NCBI GenBank assembly: GCA_963837485.1
Contig: CAWINP010000005.1
Location: 62,001-126,000, forward strand
Direction of reading: 5' to 3'
DNA from: Solirubrobacter sp963837485
GTDB lineage: Bacteria > Actinomycetota > Thermoleophilia > Solirubrobacterales > Solirubrobacteraceae
Length of the DNA stretch: 64,000 nt
Of this stretch, positions 9,025-17,718 are shown one piece after another. The notes beneath the pieces are model-generated. The model was not told the origin of the DNA. It saw only the letters and a program-made list of their open reading frames with translations, and ran no database searches. How positions within the stretch are numbered: position 1 is the stretch's first letter; the number at the start of each line of letters is the position of its first letter. The translations under genes were made by a program, and so were the position numbers.

Positions 9025-9972
9025 TCATCGGTCGCGCGCCTCCCGCCGGAAGTTGATGAAGAGGAAGCTGATGATGAACCCGAGCGAGATCACCAGCAGG
9101 ATCGTCCCGAGCGCCGAGCCGTAGCCGATCCGGCTCGCCTCGCCGACGATGTTGTCGTAGACGAGCACGTTGAGCAGCTCGAGCCCGTTCTTGCCGCCGT
9201 TGATGACGTAGACAAGATCGAACGAGCCGCGCAGCGACTCGATCACCGTGACGACGATCACGATGATGTTGATCGGCTTCATCACCGGGAAGATCACGCG
9301 CCGGAACGTCTGCCACTCGTTGGCGCCGTCGATCACCGCCGCCTCCCGCAGCGTCGGATCGACGCTCTTCAGGCCGGCGAGATAGAGCACCATGATGTAG
9401 CCGACGTGGCGCCAGCTCGCCATGATCAGCGCGGCCCAGAGGTTGATCTTCGGGTCGCCGAGGATGTCCGGCGTCTGGCCCGAGCGCCCGATCAGCCCGT
9501 TGACGAGCCCCTGGTCCTGTGAGAACAAGAGCTGTGCGATGAACCCCACCAGCGCGAGCGAGAGCATCACCGGCAGATACAGCGTGCTCTGATAGATCCG
9601 CGTGAAGCGGATCTCCTTGTCCAGCAGCACGGCGAGGAAGATCCCGAACGTCGTCGGGACCAGCGCGAAGAACACGAGCCAGATCAGGTTGTGCCGCAGG
9701 GCGGGCCCGAACGGCGGGTAGATCGTGAAGATCTGGTGGTAGTTCTGGGTCCCGACCCACTTGATCGTCCCCAGGCCGCCGATCCCGTCCCACGACGTGA
9801 ACGACAGGCCGACCGACGCCAGCGCCGGGAACCAGACGAAGGCGATCAGCAGCGCGGTCGGGATGCCGCACATCACCACGAGCACGACCTTGTCGGTGCG
9901 CGTGAGGCGGCTGAGCCGGCCGCGCCGCTTGGGAGCGGGGCGGCCGGGCTCGAGTTCGGCGACGACGGTCAT
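9025..9972 (-). CDS. Carbohydrate ABC transporter permease, MalF/MsmF type
   Basis: 315 aa from the ATG at 9972. The N-terminal cytoplasmic stretch is rich in R/K, followed by a first helix (VVLVVMCGIPTALLIAFVWF) and five more spans. The EAA loop is REAAVIDGANEWQTFRRVIFP. The LTSWDG-like periplasmic motif after helix 1 (FTSWDGIGG) is typical of CUT1 MalF-type subunits. It works with the 8025-8945 permease and the binding protein at 9996-11336. No ATP-binding subunit gene is present in the cluster. In actinobacteria such importers commonly share a distant MsiK ATPase, so that is the likely partner here (inference). Confidence 0.94.
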   Translation of the reverse strand: MTVVAELEPGRPAPKRRGRLSRLTRTDKVVLVVMCGIPTALLIAFVWFPALASVGLSFTSWDGIGGLGTIKWVGTQNYHQIFTIYPPFGPALRHNLIWLVFFALVPTTFGIFLAVLLDKEIRFTRIYQSTLYLPVMLSLALVGFIAQLLFSQDQGLVNGLIGRSGQTPDILGDPKINLWAALIMASWRHVGYIMVLYLAGLKSVDPTLREAAVIDGANEWQTFRRVIFPVMKPINIIVIVVTVIESLRGSFDLVYVINGGKNGLELLNVLVYDNIVGEASRIGYGSALGTILLVISLGFIISFLFINFRREARDR

Positions 9973-9995
9973 AGACGACGATCCGACCGGGAAAT

Positions 9996-11336
9996 CTACG
10001 ACGTGAAGATCGTCTTCTTCTGGTTCTCGATCTTCTTCTGCAGGCCCGAGACGTCGTTCGGGTTCTTGATGAAGTCCTGCAGCGACGGGATCATCACCGT
10101 GGAGGCGAAGTCCGGGCGCGTGTCGCGATCCAGGAACTGCGTGATGTTGGACGCGTTCGAGACCAGCTCGACGGCCTTCTTCTGCAGCGCGGTGTAGCTG
10201 CTGGTGTCCGCGTCCTTGGCCGTCGCGATGTTGTTCGGGTCGCTGCCCAGGTAGATCTGCTGCGCCTTGGCCGAGGCGAGGTACTCCATCAGCGCCTTGG
10301 CCCCGTCCTCGTTCTTCGGGTCCTTGGAGATCATGAAGCCGTCGATCGGCGCGTCGAGCGTGTCGGCGCCGACGTTGGAGTCGATCTCCGGGAAGTTGAA
10401 GAAGTCCAGGTCGTCGTGCGCGGCGCCCTGGAACTGCTGGCCGACGAACATGCCGAGCAGGTACATCGCCGACTTCTTGGAGCCGAGGCCCTGCGCGGCC
10501 TCCTGCCAGGTGCGGCCGAGCGCGCCGTCCTGGTGGTACGGAAGGATCTCCTTCCAGGTGTTGAACACCGTGGCGACCTTCGGGTCCTGCCAGGACTCCT
10601 TGCCGGCCATCAGGTTGACGTGGAAGTCGTAGCCGTTGATGCGCAGATTGAGGATGTCGAACGTCCCCATCGCGGGCCAGCCGTCCTTGTCGGCGAAGCC
10701 GATCGGCGCGTAGCCGGCCTTCTGCATCTTCGGCAGCAGCGCCTTCAGGTCGTCGAAGGACTCCGGGACCGTCCAGCCTTCCTTCTCCCACACGCTCTTG
10801 CGGTAGAACAGCGCCCAGGGGTAGTAGTAGAACGGGATGAAGTACTGCTTGCCGTCAAGGCCGGTGGAGGCCTTCTTCAGCGCGTCGCCGTAGTTGCCGC
10901 CGACCTTCTGCCAGACGTCGGAGATGTCGGTGGCGAGGCCCTTCTGCGCGAAGAACTGCATGCGGTAGCCGGCGAACCACGTGAACGCGTCGTCGGGCTT
11001 GCCCTGGAGGTAGCTGTTGATCTGCTCCTGGAACGTGTTGTGATCGACCGTGTTGACCTTCACGTCCCCGCCGGTGGACGACTTGAAGTCGGCGAACACC
11101 TTCTCGTAGGACGCCTTCGGCACCGCATCGGACGCGTTCGAGCCGAACGTGACCGTGCCGACGGCCTTCTTCTCGGGGGTTCCGCCGGCGGCCGGCGTGG
11201 AGCTCCCGCCGCCATCGTCATCACCACCGCAAGCGGCCAGAACGCCAGGCAGCGCGGCCAATCCGGCCGTCGCCCCCATGCCCTTCAGCAGGCTGCGGCG
11301 ACTGACCGCGGCCTCCGTATCGAACGGGATCTTCAT
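9996..11336 (-). CDS. Sugar-binding lipoprotein of ABC importer, Tat-exported
   Basis: 446 aa from the ATG at 11336, preceded by a GGAGGAG-type ribosome-binding site. The N-terminus holds a twin-arginine motif (SRRSLLKG) followed by a hydrophobic stretch and a lipobox ending LAAC, then a Gly/Ser/Asp-rich linker, so it is a Tat-dependent lipoprotein tethered outside the membrane. The mature part is a type-I SBP_bac_1 (CUT1) fold with FADFKSSTGGDVKVNTV, YYPWALFYRKSVWEKEG and a C-terminal SLQDFIKNP segment. It is the first gene of the operon with two permeases and alpha-galactosidase, so alpha- or beta-galactosides are the likely ligands. Aromatic residues (YYYPW) could stack with sugar rings. 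Confidence 0.94.
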   Translation of the reverse strand: MKIPFDTEAAVSRRSLLKGMGATAGLAALPGVLAACGGDDDGGGSSTPAAGGTPEKKAVGTVTFGSNASDAVPKASYEKVFADFKSSTGGDVKVNTVDHNTFQEQINSYLQGKPDDAFTWFAGYRMQFFAQKGLATDISDVWQKVGGNYGDALKKASTGLDGKQYFIPFYYYPWALFYRKSVWEKEGWTVPESFDDLKALLPKMQKAGYAPIGFADKDGWPAMGTFDILNLRINGYDFHVNLMAGKESWQDPKVATVFNTWKEILPYHQDGALGRTWQEAAQGLGSKKSAMYLLGMFVGQQFQGAAHDDLDFFNFPEIDSNVGADTLDAPIDGFMISKDPKNEDGAKALMEYLASAKAQQIYLGSDPNNIATAKDADTSSYTALQKKAVELVSNASNITQFLDRDTRPDFASTVMIPSLQDFIKNPNDVSGLQKKIENQKKTIFTS

Positions 11337-11375
11337 CGAGCCCTCTCCTCCTCCTCAACACGCACCATGAGTTCG

Positions 11376-11390
11376 CACGAAAACAACGTG
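11376..11390. promoter_or_regulatory. Palindrome in the ABC operon leader, candidate operator
   Basis: CACG (11376-11379) and CGTG (11387-11390) flank an A-rich AAAACAA core. The site lies about 14-28 nt downstream of the start of transcription predicted from the promoter at 11410-11438, where a repressor such as the DeoR protein encoded at 13489 could block the operon. Only the palindrome is seen; the binding is a guess. Confidence 0.3.
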
Positions 11391-11409
11391 ATCCATCAAA
11401 GGCACCCAC

Positions 11410-11438
11410 ATCACACCCCGATCGCGGGCCGCTGTCAA
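11410..11438 (-). promoter_or_regulatory. SigA-type promoter of the galactoside ABC operon
   Basis: On the minus strand a perfect TTGACA (-35, 11438-11433) is followed after exactly 17 nt by TGTGAT (-10, 11415-11410, 4 of 6 match). It lies about 75 bp upstream of the binding-protein start codon and points toward it. Confidence 0.7.
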
Positions 11439-11453
11439 GCCCGGACTTTCTCC

Positions 11454-11468
11454 GAGATGGGCCATCTC
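11454..11468. promoter_or_regulatory. Perfect 15-nt inverted repeat in the divergent galactoside intergenic
   Basis: GAGATGG (11454-11460) and CCATCTC (11462-11468) are exact reverse complements around one G. The site sits just upstream of the -35 box of the ABC operon promoter and about 72 bp before the beta-galactosidase start, between the two divergent units. It is a good candidate operator for the DeoR regulator or another regulator. Confidence 0.5.
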
Positions 11469-11539
11469 GCATCTCGCGTACGTTGAGTTACGATGATTTG
11501 TGTTGACTTCTGGGCTCGCGTGGGGGAAAACTCCGGCCC

Positions 11540-13489
11540 ATGACCGCGTGGCCGACCGCGCTGGACCAGCTCGCCTACGGCGGCGACTACAACCCCGAGC
11601 AGTGGCCGGAGGCGACCTGGCGCGAGGACGTGCGGTTGATGCGGGAGGCGGGGGTCAACCTCGTGAGCGTCGGCATCTTCTCGTGGGCGCTGCTGGAGCC
11701 CGAGCCGGGCACCTTCGACTTCGGCTGGCTCGACACCGTGCTCGACGCGCTGCACGAGGGCGGGGTGCGCGTGGACCTGGCGACGGCCACGGCGTCGCCT
11801 CCGCCGTGGTTCAGCCGCGCGCACCCCGAGAGCCTTCCGGTCACGCAGGACGGCACCACGCTGTGGCCGGGCGGCCGCCAGGCGTACTGCCCGAGCAGCG
11901 CCGCCTACCGGGCCGGCGCCGCGCGGTTGGTCGAGCGCCTCGCGACGCGCTACGCCGAGCATCCCGCGCTCGCCATGTGGCACGTCAACAACGAGTACGG
12001 CTGCCACGTCGCGCACTGCTACTGCGAGGTCAGCGCGGCGGCGTTCCGCGGCTGGCTGCGGCGGCGCTACGGGACGCTCGACGCGCTCAACGAGGCATGG
12101 GGCACCGCGTTCTGGAGCCAGCACTACGCCTACTGGGACGAGATCAACCCGCCGCGCCGGGCGCCGAACTTCATCAATCCCACCCAACAGCTCGACTACG
12201 CCCGCTTCTCCTCGGACGAGCTGCTCGACTGCTACCGCGCCGAGCGGGCGATCCTCGAACGCCTCACGCCGGGGATCCCGGTGACGACCAACTTCATGAC
12301 GCCGCACTTCAAGCCGCTCGACTACTTCAAGTGGGCGCCCGAGCAGGACGTCGTGTCGACGGACCACTATCTGCGGCCGTGGCTCGGCGACCCGAACGTC
12401 GACATCGCGCTCTCAGGCGACCTCACGCGCGGCCTCGCGGGCGGCGCGCCATGGCTGCTGATGGAGCACTCGACGAGCGCCGTCAACTGGGCGCCGGTCA
12501 ACGTCGCCAAGCGGCCTGGGCAGATGCGCCGCAACAGCCTCGCCCACGTGGCCCGGGGCGCCGACGGCGCGCTGTTCTTTCAGTGGCGCGCGTCCCGTCG
12601 CGGCGCCGAGAAGTTCCACTCGGGCATGGTCGGACACGCCGGCACCGACAGCCGGGTCTGGAGGGAGGTCGTGCAGCTCGGCGGCGACCTGCGGCGGCTC
12701 GCCGCCGTGCGCGGGAGCCGCGTGGTGGCCGACGTCGCGATGCTGTGGGACTACGAGAGCTGGTGGGCGGTCGAGCTCGACTCGCACCCGTCGGCCCGCG
12801 TCACCTACCTCGATCGCATCCAGGCCTTCCACGGCTCGCTCTGGAACGCCGGCGTCACGGTCGACATCGTGCACCCCTCGCACGAGTGGTCGGGCTACCA
12901 GCTCGTGCTCGTGCCGAGCCTGTATCTGGTCAGCGACGCCGCCGCCGAGGCGCTCGCCCGGTATGTGGAGACCGGAGGTCACCTGCTGGTCTCATATTTC
13001 AGTGGCATCGTCGATCCCGATGACGCGATCCGGCTCGGCGGCTACCCCGGCGCGTTTAGGGAGCTTCTGGGCGTGCGCGTGGAGGAGTTCCTGCCGTTCG
13101 CCGACGGCGAGACCCGGAAGCTCGACGACGGGTCGGTGGCGTCCGTGTGGGGCGAGGACCTGCGGCTGGAGGGCGCGGAGGCGGTGATCTCGTTCGCCGA
13201 CGGGCGGCCCGCCGTCACGCGGCACGCGTTCGGCGACGGCGTCGCGTGGTACGCCGCGACGCGCTTTGACCCGGCCTCGCTGCTGGCGCGGGCGTGCGCG
13301 GAGGCGGGCGTGGAGCCGGCGCTCGCCGGGCTGCCCGAGGGCGTCGAGGCCGTCCGCCGGCGCGGCGCGGACGGCGACTTCGTGTTCGTCCTCAACCACA
13401 CCGGCGAGCCGGTCGCGGTCGCCGGCGAGGACCTGCTGGGCGGCGACGGCACCGTGCCGCCGGGCGGAGTGGCAGTGGTGAAGGGCTGA
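11540..13489 (+). CDS. Beta-galactosidase, GH42
   Basis: 649 aa from ATG 11540, the usual family length. Domain A is a TIM barrel starting with YGGDYNPEQWPE. The acid/base is E152 in WHVNNEYGCH and the nucleophile is E309 in WLLMEHSTS. A trimerisation domain (about 390-590, GHLLVSYFSGIVDPDD) and a C-terminal beta domain follow. Zinc-site cysteines of the family are partly kept (C117, C160, C162), while the fourth position is S165. There is no signal peptide, so it is cytoplasmic and hydrolyses imported beta-galactosides. It is divergent from the ABC/alpha-galactosidase operon, and its stop overlaps the start of the DeoR gene (TGATG), so regulator and enzyme are coupled. Confidence 0.96.
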   Translation: MTAWPTALDQLAYGGDYNPEQWPEATWREDVRLMREAGVNLVSVGIFSWALLEPEPGTFDFGWLDTVLDALHEGGVRVDLATATASPPPWFSRAHPESLPVTQDGTTLWPGGRQAYCPSSAAYRAGAARLVERLATRYAEHPALAMWHVNNEYGCHVAHCYCEVSAAAFRGWLRRRYGTLDALNEAWGTAFWSQHYAYWDEINPPRRAPNFINPTQQLDYARFSSDELLDCYRAERAILERLTPGIPVTTNFMTPHFKPLDYFKWAPEQDVVSTDHYLRPWLGDPNVDIALSGDLTRGLAGGAPWLLMEHSTSAVNWAPVNVAKRPGQMRRNSLAHVARGADGALFFQWRASRRGAEKFHSGMVGHAGTDSRVWREVVQLGGDLRRLAAVRGSRVVADVAMLWDYESWWAVELDSHPSARVTYLDRIQAFHGSLWNAGVTVDIVHPSHEWSGYQLVLVPSLYLVSDAAAEALARYVETGGHLLVSYFSGIVDPDDAIRLGGYPGAFRELLGVRVEEFLPFADGETRKLDDGSVASVWGEDLRLEGAEAVISFADGRPAVTRHAFGDGVAWYAATRFDPASLLARACAEAGVEPALAGLPEGVEAVRRRGADGDFVFVLNHTGEPVAVAGEDLLGGDGTVPPGGVAVVKG

Positions 13490-14280
13490 TGCTCGCGCGC
13501 CTCCGCCAGGAGCGGATCCTCGAGGCCCTTCGCGCCTCCGGCGGCGTGCGCGTGTCCGATCTCACCGAGCAGCTGAACGTGTCCTACATGACGATCCGCC
13601 GCGATCTCGACGCGCTGGCCGAGCGCGGCCTGGTCGAGAAGGTGCACGGCGGCGCCACGGTGGCCACGCAGCGCTCGGCCGACGAGCCCGGCTTCGAGGC
13701 CAAGTCCTTCCGCGAGCGCCCCGAGAAGGAGGCGATCGCGGCCGAAGCGGTGCGGCTCGTGCGGCCGGGAACGGCGATCGGCGTGACGGCGGGCACGACG
13801 ACGTGGACGCTCGCGCGCTACCTGCGCGACATCCCGAACCTCACGGTGGTCACCAACTCCGTGCCGGTGGCCGAGGTGATGCGCCGCAGCGGCCGCACCG
13901 ACCTCTCGATCGTCCTCACCGGCGGGCTGCGCACGCCGTCGGACGCGCTCGTCGGCCCGGTGGCCGACCAGGCCGTGCGCTCGATGCACGTCGACATCCT
14001 GTTCATGGGCGTGCACGGGATGGAGGAGCGCGGCGGGTTCACCACGCCGAACCTGCTCGAGGCCGAGACCAACCGCGCGCTGGTGCGCTCCGCCCGCCAG
14101 CTCGTGGTCGTCGCCGATCACACCAAGTGGGGGATCGTCGGCCTGTCGACGATCGCCGCGCTCGACGAGGCCGACGTGCTGGTCACCGACGATCGTGTGA
14201 GCCCGGACGCGCAGGCCACGTTGGGCGAGCACGTGGGCAAGCTCGTGATCGCGCGCAGCGTGGACGAGAACGGCGCCTAG
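13489..14280 (+). CDS. DeoR-family transcriptional regulator
   Basis: 263 aa from the ATG at 13489, which overlaps the beta-galactosidase stop codon. The N-terminal winged helix (RQERILEALRASGGVRVSDL ... MTIRRDLDALAERGLV) is the DeoR signature. The C-terminal DeoRC sensor domain has GVTAGTTTW, VVTNSVPVAEV, LTGG and VVVADHTKWG, residues that in the family bind phosphorylated sugars. By position it likely represses the divergent galactoside genes and responds to a galactose-derived sugar phosphate (inference). A terminator-like hairpin overlaps its stop. Confidence 0.93.
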   Translation: MLARLRQERILEALRASGGVRVSDLTEQLNVSYMTIRRDLDALAERGLVEKVHGGATVATQRSADEPGFEAKSFRERPEKEAIAAEAVRLVRPGTAIGVTAGTTTWTLARYLRDIPNLTVVTNSVPVAEVMRRSGRTDLSIVLTGGLRTPSDALVGPVADQAVRSMHVDILFMGVHGMEERGGFTTPNLLEAETNRALVRSARQLVVVADHTKWGIVGLSTIAALDEADVLVTDDRVSPDAQATLGEHVGKLVIARSVDENGA

Positions 14281-14297
14281 CCCGTTCGGGCGGCGCC
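14272..14297 (+). terminator. Hairpin terminator after deoR-type gene
   Basis: GGCGCC (14272-14277) pairs with GGCGCC (14292-14297), and GCCCG (14280-14284) pairs with CGGGC (14287-14291) around a TT loop, leaving a 2-nt bulge on one side. It overlaps the deoR stop codon and is followed by CTTAACG, without a long T-run. It separates the galactoside unit from the DsbA gene. Confidence 0.6.
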
Positions 14298-14335
14298 CTT
14301 AACGAAGACTCACGAGCGCACGCCATGATCGTCGC

Positions 14336-15136
14336 ATGGCAAATGCGCAGGAAACCCGCAAGGAGCGCCGTGACGCGGCGCGCGCGGCGCGCCACGAGGC
14401 GGAGCTCCGGGAGGCCGCGGCGGCCAGGCGCAAGCGGCGGCTGTACCAGCTCGGCGGGCTCGTGGCGCTGGCCGCGATCGTCGTCGTGGCGGCGATCGTC
14501 ATCTCCTCCGGCGGCACGAAGGGCCCCACGAAGACCGCGAGCGAGAACGTCGCCGGGCAGGAGCTGGCGGCCGCGGAGTTCGGCGGCATCGCGCAGAGCG
14601 GCAACGTGCTCGGCGACCCGAAGGCGCCGGCGACGCTGGTCGAGTACGGCGACCTCGTCTGCCCCGCGTGCAAGGCGTACTCCGACGACGTGCTGCCGCC
14701 GCTGATCGACAAGTACGTGCGCAGCGGCAAGCTGCGGATCGAGTTCAAGGCGTTCCAGTTCGTGCGCCCGTACTCGCTGCTGGCGGCCCAGTACTCGTAC
14801 GCCGCCGGGCTGCAGAACAAGAGCTGGGACTTCGACCGCGTCTGGTACGTCAATCAGGGCGACGAGACCGACAACTACGTCAGCGACGAGTTCGCGCGCC
14901 GGATCGCGAGCGGCGTGCCCGGCCTGGACGCGAACAAGCTGATCGCCGACAGCAAGACCCAGGCGGCGAAGGACGCGGCCGCGAAGGTCGCGCAGGAGTT
15001 CCAGACGCTCGGCTTCGACTCCACGCCCTCGTTCGCGGGCGGCAAGACCGGCGCGACGATGAAGCCCGTCGACCTCTCGCAGAACCCCGACAAGGCGATT
15101 CAGAGCCTGATCACGAGCGCCGGCGGGACGACCTAG
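14336..15136 (+). CDS. Membrane-anchored DsbA-like thiol-disulfide oxidoreductase
   Basis: 266 aa. A highly charged cytoplasmic N-terminus (about 36 residues, possibly coiled) is followed by one transmembrane helix (about 39-57) and an extracytoplasmic thioredoxin-fold domain with the active site C109-P-A-C112 (LVCPACKAYSDDVLPPL) and a C-terminal STPSF segment holding the cis-proline. It is a Thioredoxin_4/DsbA-type protein that introduces disulfides into exported proteins. Actinobacterial DsbA partners are typically reoxidised by VKOR, and a VKOR gene is present in this window at 49275. Its stop shares the palindromic CTAG with the stop of the convergent gene. Confidence 0.9.
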   Translation: MANAQETRKERRDAARAARHEAELREAAAARRKRRLYQLGGLVALAAIVVVAAIVISSGGTKGPTKTASENVAGQELAAAEFGGIAQSGNVLGDPKAPATLVEYGDLVCPACKAYSDDVLPPLIDKYVRSGKLRIEFKAFQFVRPYSLLAAQYSYAAGLQNKSWDFDRVWYVNQGDETDNYVSDEFARRIASGVPGLDANKLIADSKTQAAKDAAAKVAQEFQTLGFDSTPSFAGGKTGATMKPVDLSQNPDKAIQSLITSAGGTT

Positions 15137-15936
15137 CCGGCGCCCGCCAGGCGGGCCACCAGCGCGCGCTGCTCGCCGTCGAACCACGGCGGCGAGCCAG
15201 CCGCGGCGTTCTCCGCGGGGCGCTCCGGCCGTGAGGTCGCCGGGATCGCCACCGTGCAGCGCGGGTCTGACAGGACCCACTTGAGCAGCGCCTGCGCCCA
15301 CGTCCGTACGCCGAGCTCGCGCAGCGCCTCGGCGGGCGGCCGGCGGCGGGCGAGCGCGCCGCCGCCGAGCGGCCGCATGACGAGCACGCCGAGGCCGAGC
15401 TCGGCGGCCAGCGGGAGGATCTGCGCCTCCACCTCGCGCTCGTGCGGGTTGTACGGGATCTGGATCGCGTCGAGGCGGCCGCTGCGCATCACCTCGGCGA
15501 GGTCGCCGAACGCGTGCGAGCTGTAGTGCGTGGCGCCGATGTGGCGGACGCGGCCCTCGCCGCGCAGGCGCTCGAGCAGCGCGAGCTGTGCGCGCGTGTT
15601 GACCAGGTTGTGGACCTGGTAGAGGTCGACGCGGCCGCCGTACCACGCGAGCGCGCGCTCGGCCTGGCGCACGCCCTCGTCGGGGTCCGGCGTCCAGACC
15701 TTCGTCGCCACGTACGCCTCGTCGCGGCGCCCGCCGAGCCCGTCGGCGAGCACGCGCTCGGCCTCGCCGTACATCGGCGAGCTGTCGAACACCCGCGTCC
15801 CGGCCTCCAGCGCCGCCTGCACGACGGCGTGCGCGTTCGCCTCCGCACCGCCGCGCACGTCGAGCGTCTGCCAGGTGCCCATGCCGACGACGGGGAGCGC
15901 CTCGCCCGCGAGAAGCCGCGTCTCCATGGTGCGCAT
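15133..15936 (-). CDS. Aldo/keto reductase-like oxidoreductase, short
   Basis: 267 aa from ATG 15936; ATG 15927 is equally possible. It is shorter than the usual 300-350 aa. The tetrad is kept: D51 (RVFDSSPMYGEAE), Y56, K79 (VATKVW) and H109 (YQVHNL). A C-terminal AIPATSRPERPAEN replaces the classical NADPH-binding tail, as in a subgroup of AKR-like proteins. The substrate is unknown. The gene is convergent with the DsbA gene, sharing CTAG, and lies 20 bp downstream of the MFS gene on the same strand, so it may be co-transcribed with the exporter. Confidence 0.88.
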   Translation of the reverse strand: MRTMETRLLAGEALPVVGMGTWQTLDVRGGAEANAHAVVQAALEAGTRVFDSSPMYGEAERVLADGLGGRRDEAYVATKVWTPDPDEGVRQAERALAWYGGRVDLYQVHNLVNTRAQLALLERLRGEGRVRHIGATHYSSHAFGDLAEVMRSGRLDAIQIPYNPHEREVEAQILPLAAELGLGVLVMRPLGGGALARRRPPAEALRELGVRTWAQALLKWVLSDPRCTVAIPATSRPERPAENAAAGSPPWFDGEQRALVARLAGAG

Positions 15937-15956
15937 GATGACGCGGCGCTGGGGGC

Positions 15957-17588
15957 TTACGCGGGCACGGCCTCCGCCTCCCGCGCGCGCTCGGGCTGCG
16001 TGCGCGGCGGCTGGCGCAGCGCGAAGCACGTCGCCGCGGCAGCGAGCATGATCGCCGCGGGGACGACCAGCGACCAGCGCATCGCCGACACGAACGCGAA
16101 GTCGAACACCTCGCGGGCCACGCTCGCGACGCGCTGGGCGACCTCCTCGGGAAGTCCGGACGGCGGCTTCGCGCCCGTCTGGCCCGCGCCCACCTCCAGG
16201 CCGCCGCTGGCCGCCGAGTCGAACCCGTGCACGAAGCCCGGGCGCGCCTGCGCCGGGACCTCCGCCGCCCGCGTGGCCGCCTCGTCGCGCAGCGCGACCG
16301 CGAGCCGGTTCTGCAGCACCGCGCCGACCAGCGCGCCGCCGAGAGCTCCCCCCAGCTGACGCGTCGTGTTCAGCAGGCCCGACGCGGCTCCGGCGAGGTG
16401 CGGCGGCACGCGTCCCATGGCGATCGTGATCATCGGGACGAAGATGCACGCCGTTCCGAGGCCGCCGAGAATCATCCCCGGCACGAACGTCCAGCGCGAC
16501 GTGTCCACGTCGGCGATCACGACCAGCAGCAGCATGCCGGCGGCGAACAGCGTCAGCCCGGTCATCAGGATGTACTTGCCGCCGATGCGGTCGGTCAGCC
16601 GGCCGCTGACCGGCGACATGAACATCGACGTCAACGAGAACGGCACGTAGACGAGCCCGGCCTGCAGCGCGCTCAGCCCGAGCACCGACTGCAGGTAGAT
16701 CGTGAACGGCAGGAACAGCCCGGCCATGCCGACGTGGACCGCCGCCGCGACCGCGAGGATCACGCTGTAGTTGCGGTCCTGGAACAGCGCGAACGGGACC
16801 AGCGGCTCGCCGTCCTGCTTGCGCCGCTGCATCCACACGAACACGACGAGCAGCAGCCCGCCGCCGGCCAGCAGCGTCCAGACGCGCCAGTCCCAGTCGT
16901 AGCGCTGGCCCTCGATCAGCGCGAACGTGATCGCGGTCAGCGCCAGCGTGGCGACCACCACGCCGGAGATGTCGAGCCGGTGCCGGCGCCCCGGCCGCAG
17001 GTCGGGCACGATCCACAGCGTCAGTGCGATCGAGAGGATCCCGAACGGGACGTTGACGAAGAAGATCCCGCGCCAGTCCCAGTGGGTGACGATCAGGCCG
17101 CCGAGCGTCGGCCCGGCGACGGCGGCGACGCCGGCCACCACGCCGTTGATCGCGAACGCCGAGCCGCGCCGCTCGGGCGGGAACAGCGGCAGCACGATGG
17201 CCAGCGGCTGCGGCGTCAGCAATGCCGCGCCGACACCCTGGATCGACCGCGCCGCGATCAGCGCGGTCGGGCTGTTCGACAACCCGCAGGCGATCGAGGC
17301 CAGCGTGAACAGCGCGGTGCCGGCCAGATAGACGTTGCGCGGCCCGTAGATGTCGCCGAGCCGGCCGGCGGTGATCAGGCACACGCCGAGCACGAGCACA
17401 TACGCGTTGATCACCCACAGCGCCTCGTCGACCGACGCGTTGAGCGAGTCGACCAGCTGCGGGATCGCGACGTTGACGATCGTCACGTCGAGCAGCGTCA
17501 TGAACAGCCCGAGGCTGAGAACCGTCAGTGCCGCAAACGGGTTGTCGCGCCTCATCCCCAGGTCACTCCTTCTGCGGGACGCCGTCAT
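15957..17588 (-). CDS. MFS drug-efflux transporter, EmrB/QacA (DHA2) family
   Basis: 543 aa from ATG 17588 (ATG 17555 is an alternative). The 14-helix DHA2 layout is recognisable: motif D1/A block NVAIPQLVDSLNASVDEALW and LGVCLITAGRLGDIYGPRNV, then motif C-like GVVAGVAAVAGPTLGGLI. A long loop before the last helix (about 440-500) is rich in A/G/E. The family exports cationic drugs or antibiotics using the proton gradient. Substrate and regulation are not visible. The aldo/keto reductase gene 20 bp downstream may be in the same transcript. Confidence 0.92.
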   Translation of the reverse strand: MTASRRRSDLGMRRDNPFAALTVLSLGLFMTLLDVTIVNVAIPQLVDSLNASVDEALWVINAYVLVLGVCLITAGRLGDIYGPRNVYLAGTALFTLASIACGLSNSPTALIAARSIQGVGAALLTPQPLAIVLPLFPPERRGSAFAINGVVAGVAAVAGPTLGGLIVTHWDWRGIFFVNVPFGILSIALTLWIVPDLRPGRRHRLDISGVVVATLALTAITFALIEGQRYDWDWRVWTLLAGGGLLLVVFVWMQRRKQDGEPLVPFALFQDRNYSVILAVAAAVHVGMAGLFLPFTIYLQSVLGLSALQAGLVYVPFSLTSMFMSPVSGRLTDRIGGKYILMTGLTLFAAGMLLLVVIADVDTSRWTFVPGMILGGLGTACIFVPMITIAMGRVPPHLAGAASGLLNTTRQLGGALGGALVGAVLQNRLAVALRDEAATRAAEVPAQARPGFVHGFDSAASGGLEVGAGQTGAKPPSGLPEEVAQRVASVAREVFDFAFVSAMRWSLVVPAAIMLAAAATCFALRQPPRTQPERAREAEAVPA

Positions 17589-17609
17589 GGGCCGCCACCC
17601 GCGACTCTA

Positions 17610-17717
17610 GTGACGGCGCGCGAAGCTTCGGTAGCCGCGCCATCTCGTATCGGCAAAGCGCTGGCGCCGCTGCGCGGCGAGACCGCCGTCATCCCCGTCC
17701 TCGTCGCGCTCCAGTGA
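17610..17717 (+). CDS. Possible 35-aa peptide (GTG start), hypothetical
   Basis: A GTG at 17610 opens a frame ending in TGA 17715-17717, one base before the ATG of the next small frame. The product has no recognisable domain. The region is also the presumed promoter area of the divergent MFS gene, so it may be non-coding. Reported because the one-base spacing to the next frame would allow translational coupling. Confidence 0.2.
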   Translation: MTAREASVAAPSRIGKALAPLRGETAVIPVLVALQ

Positions 17718-17718
17718 G

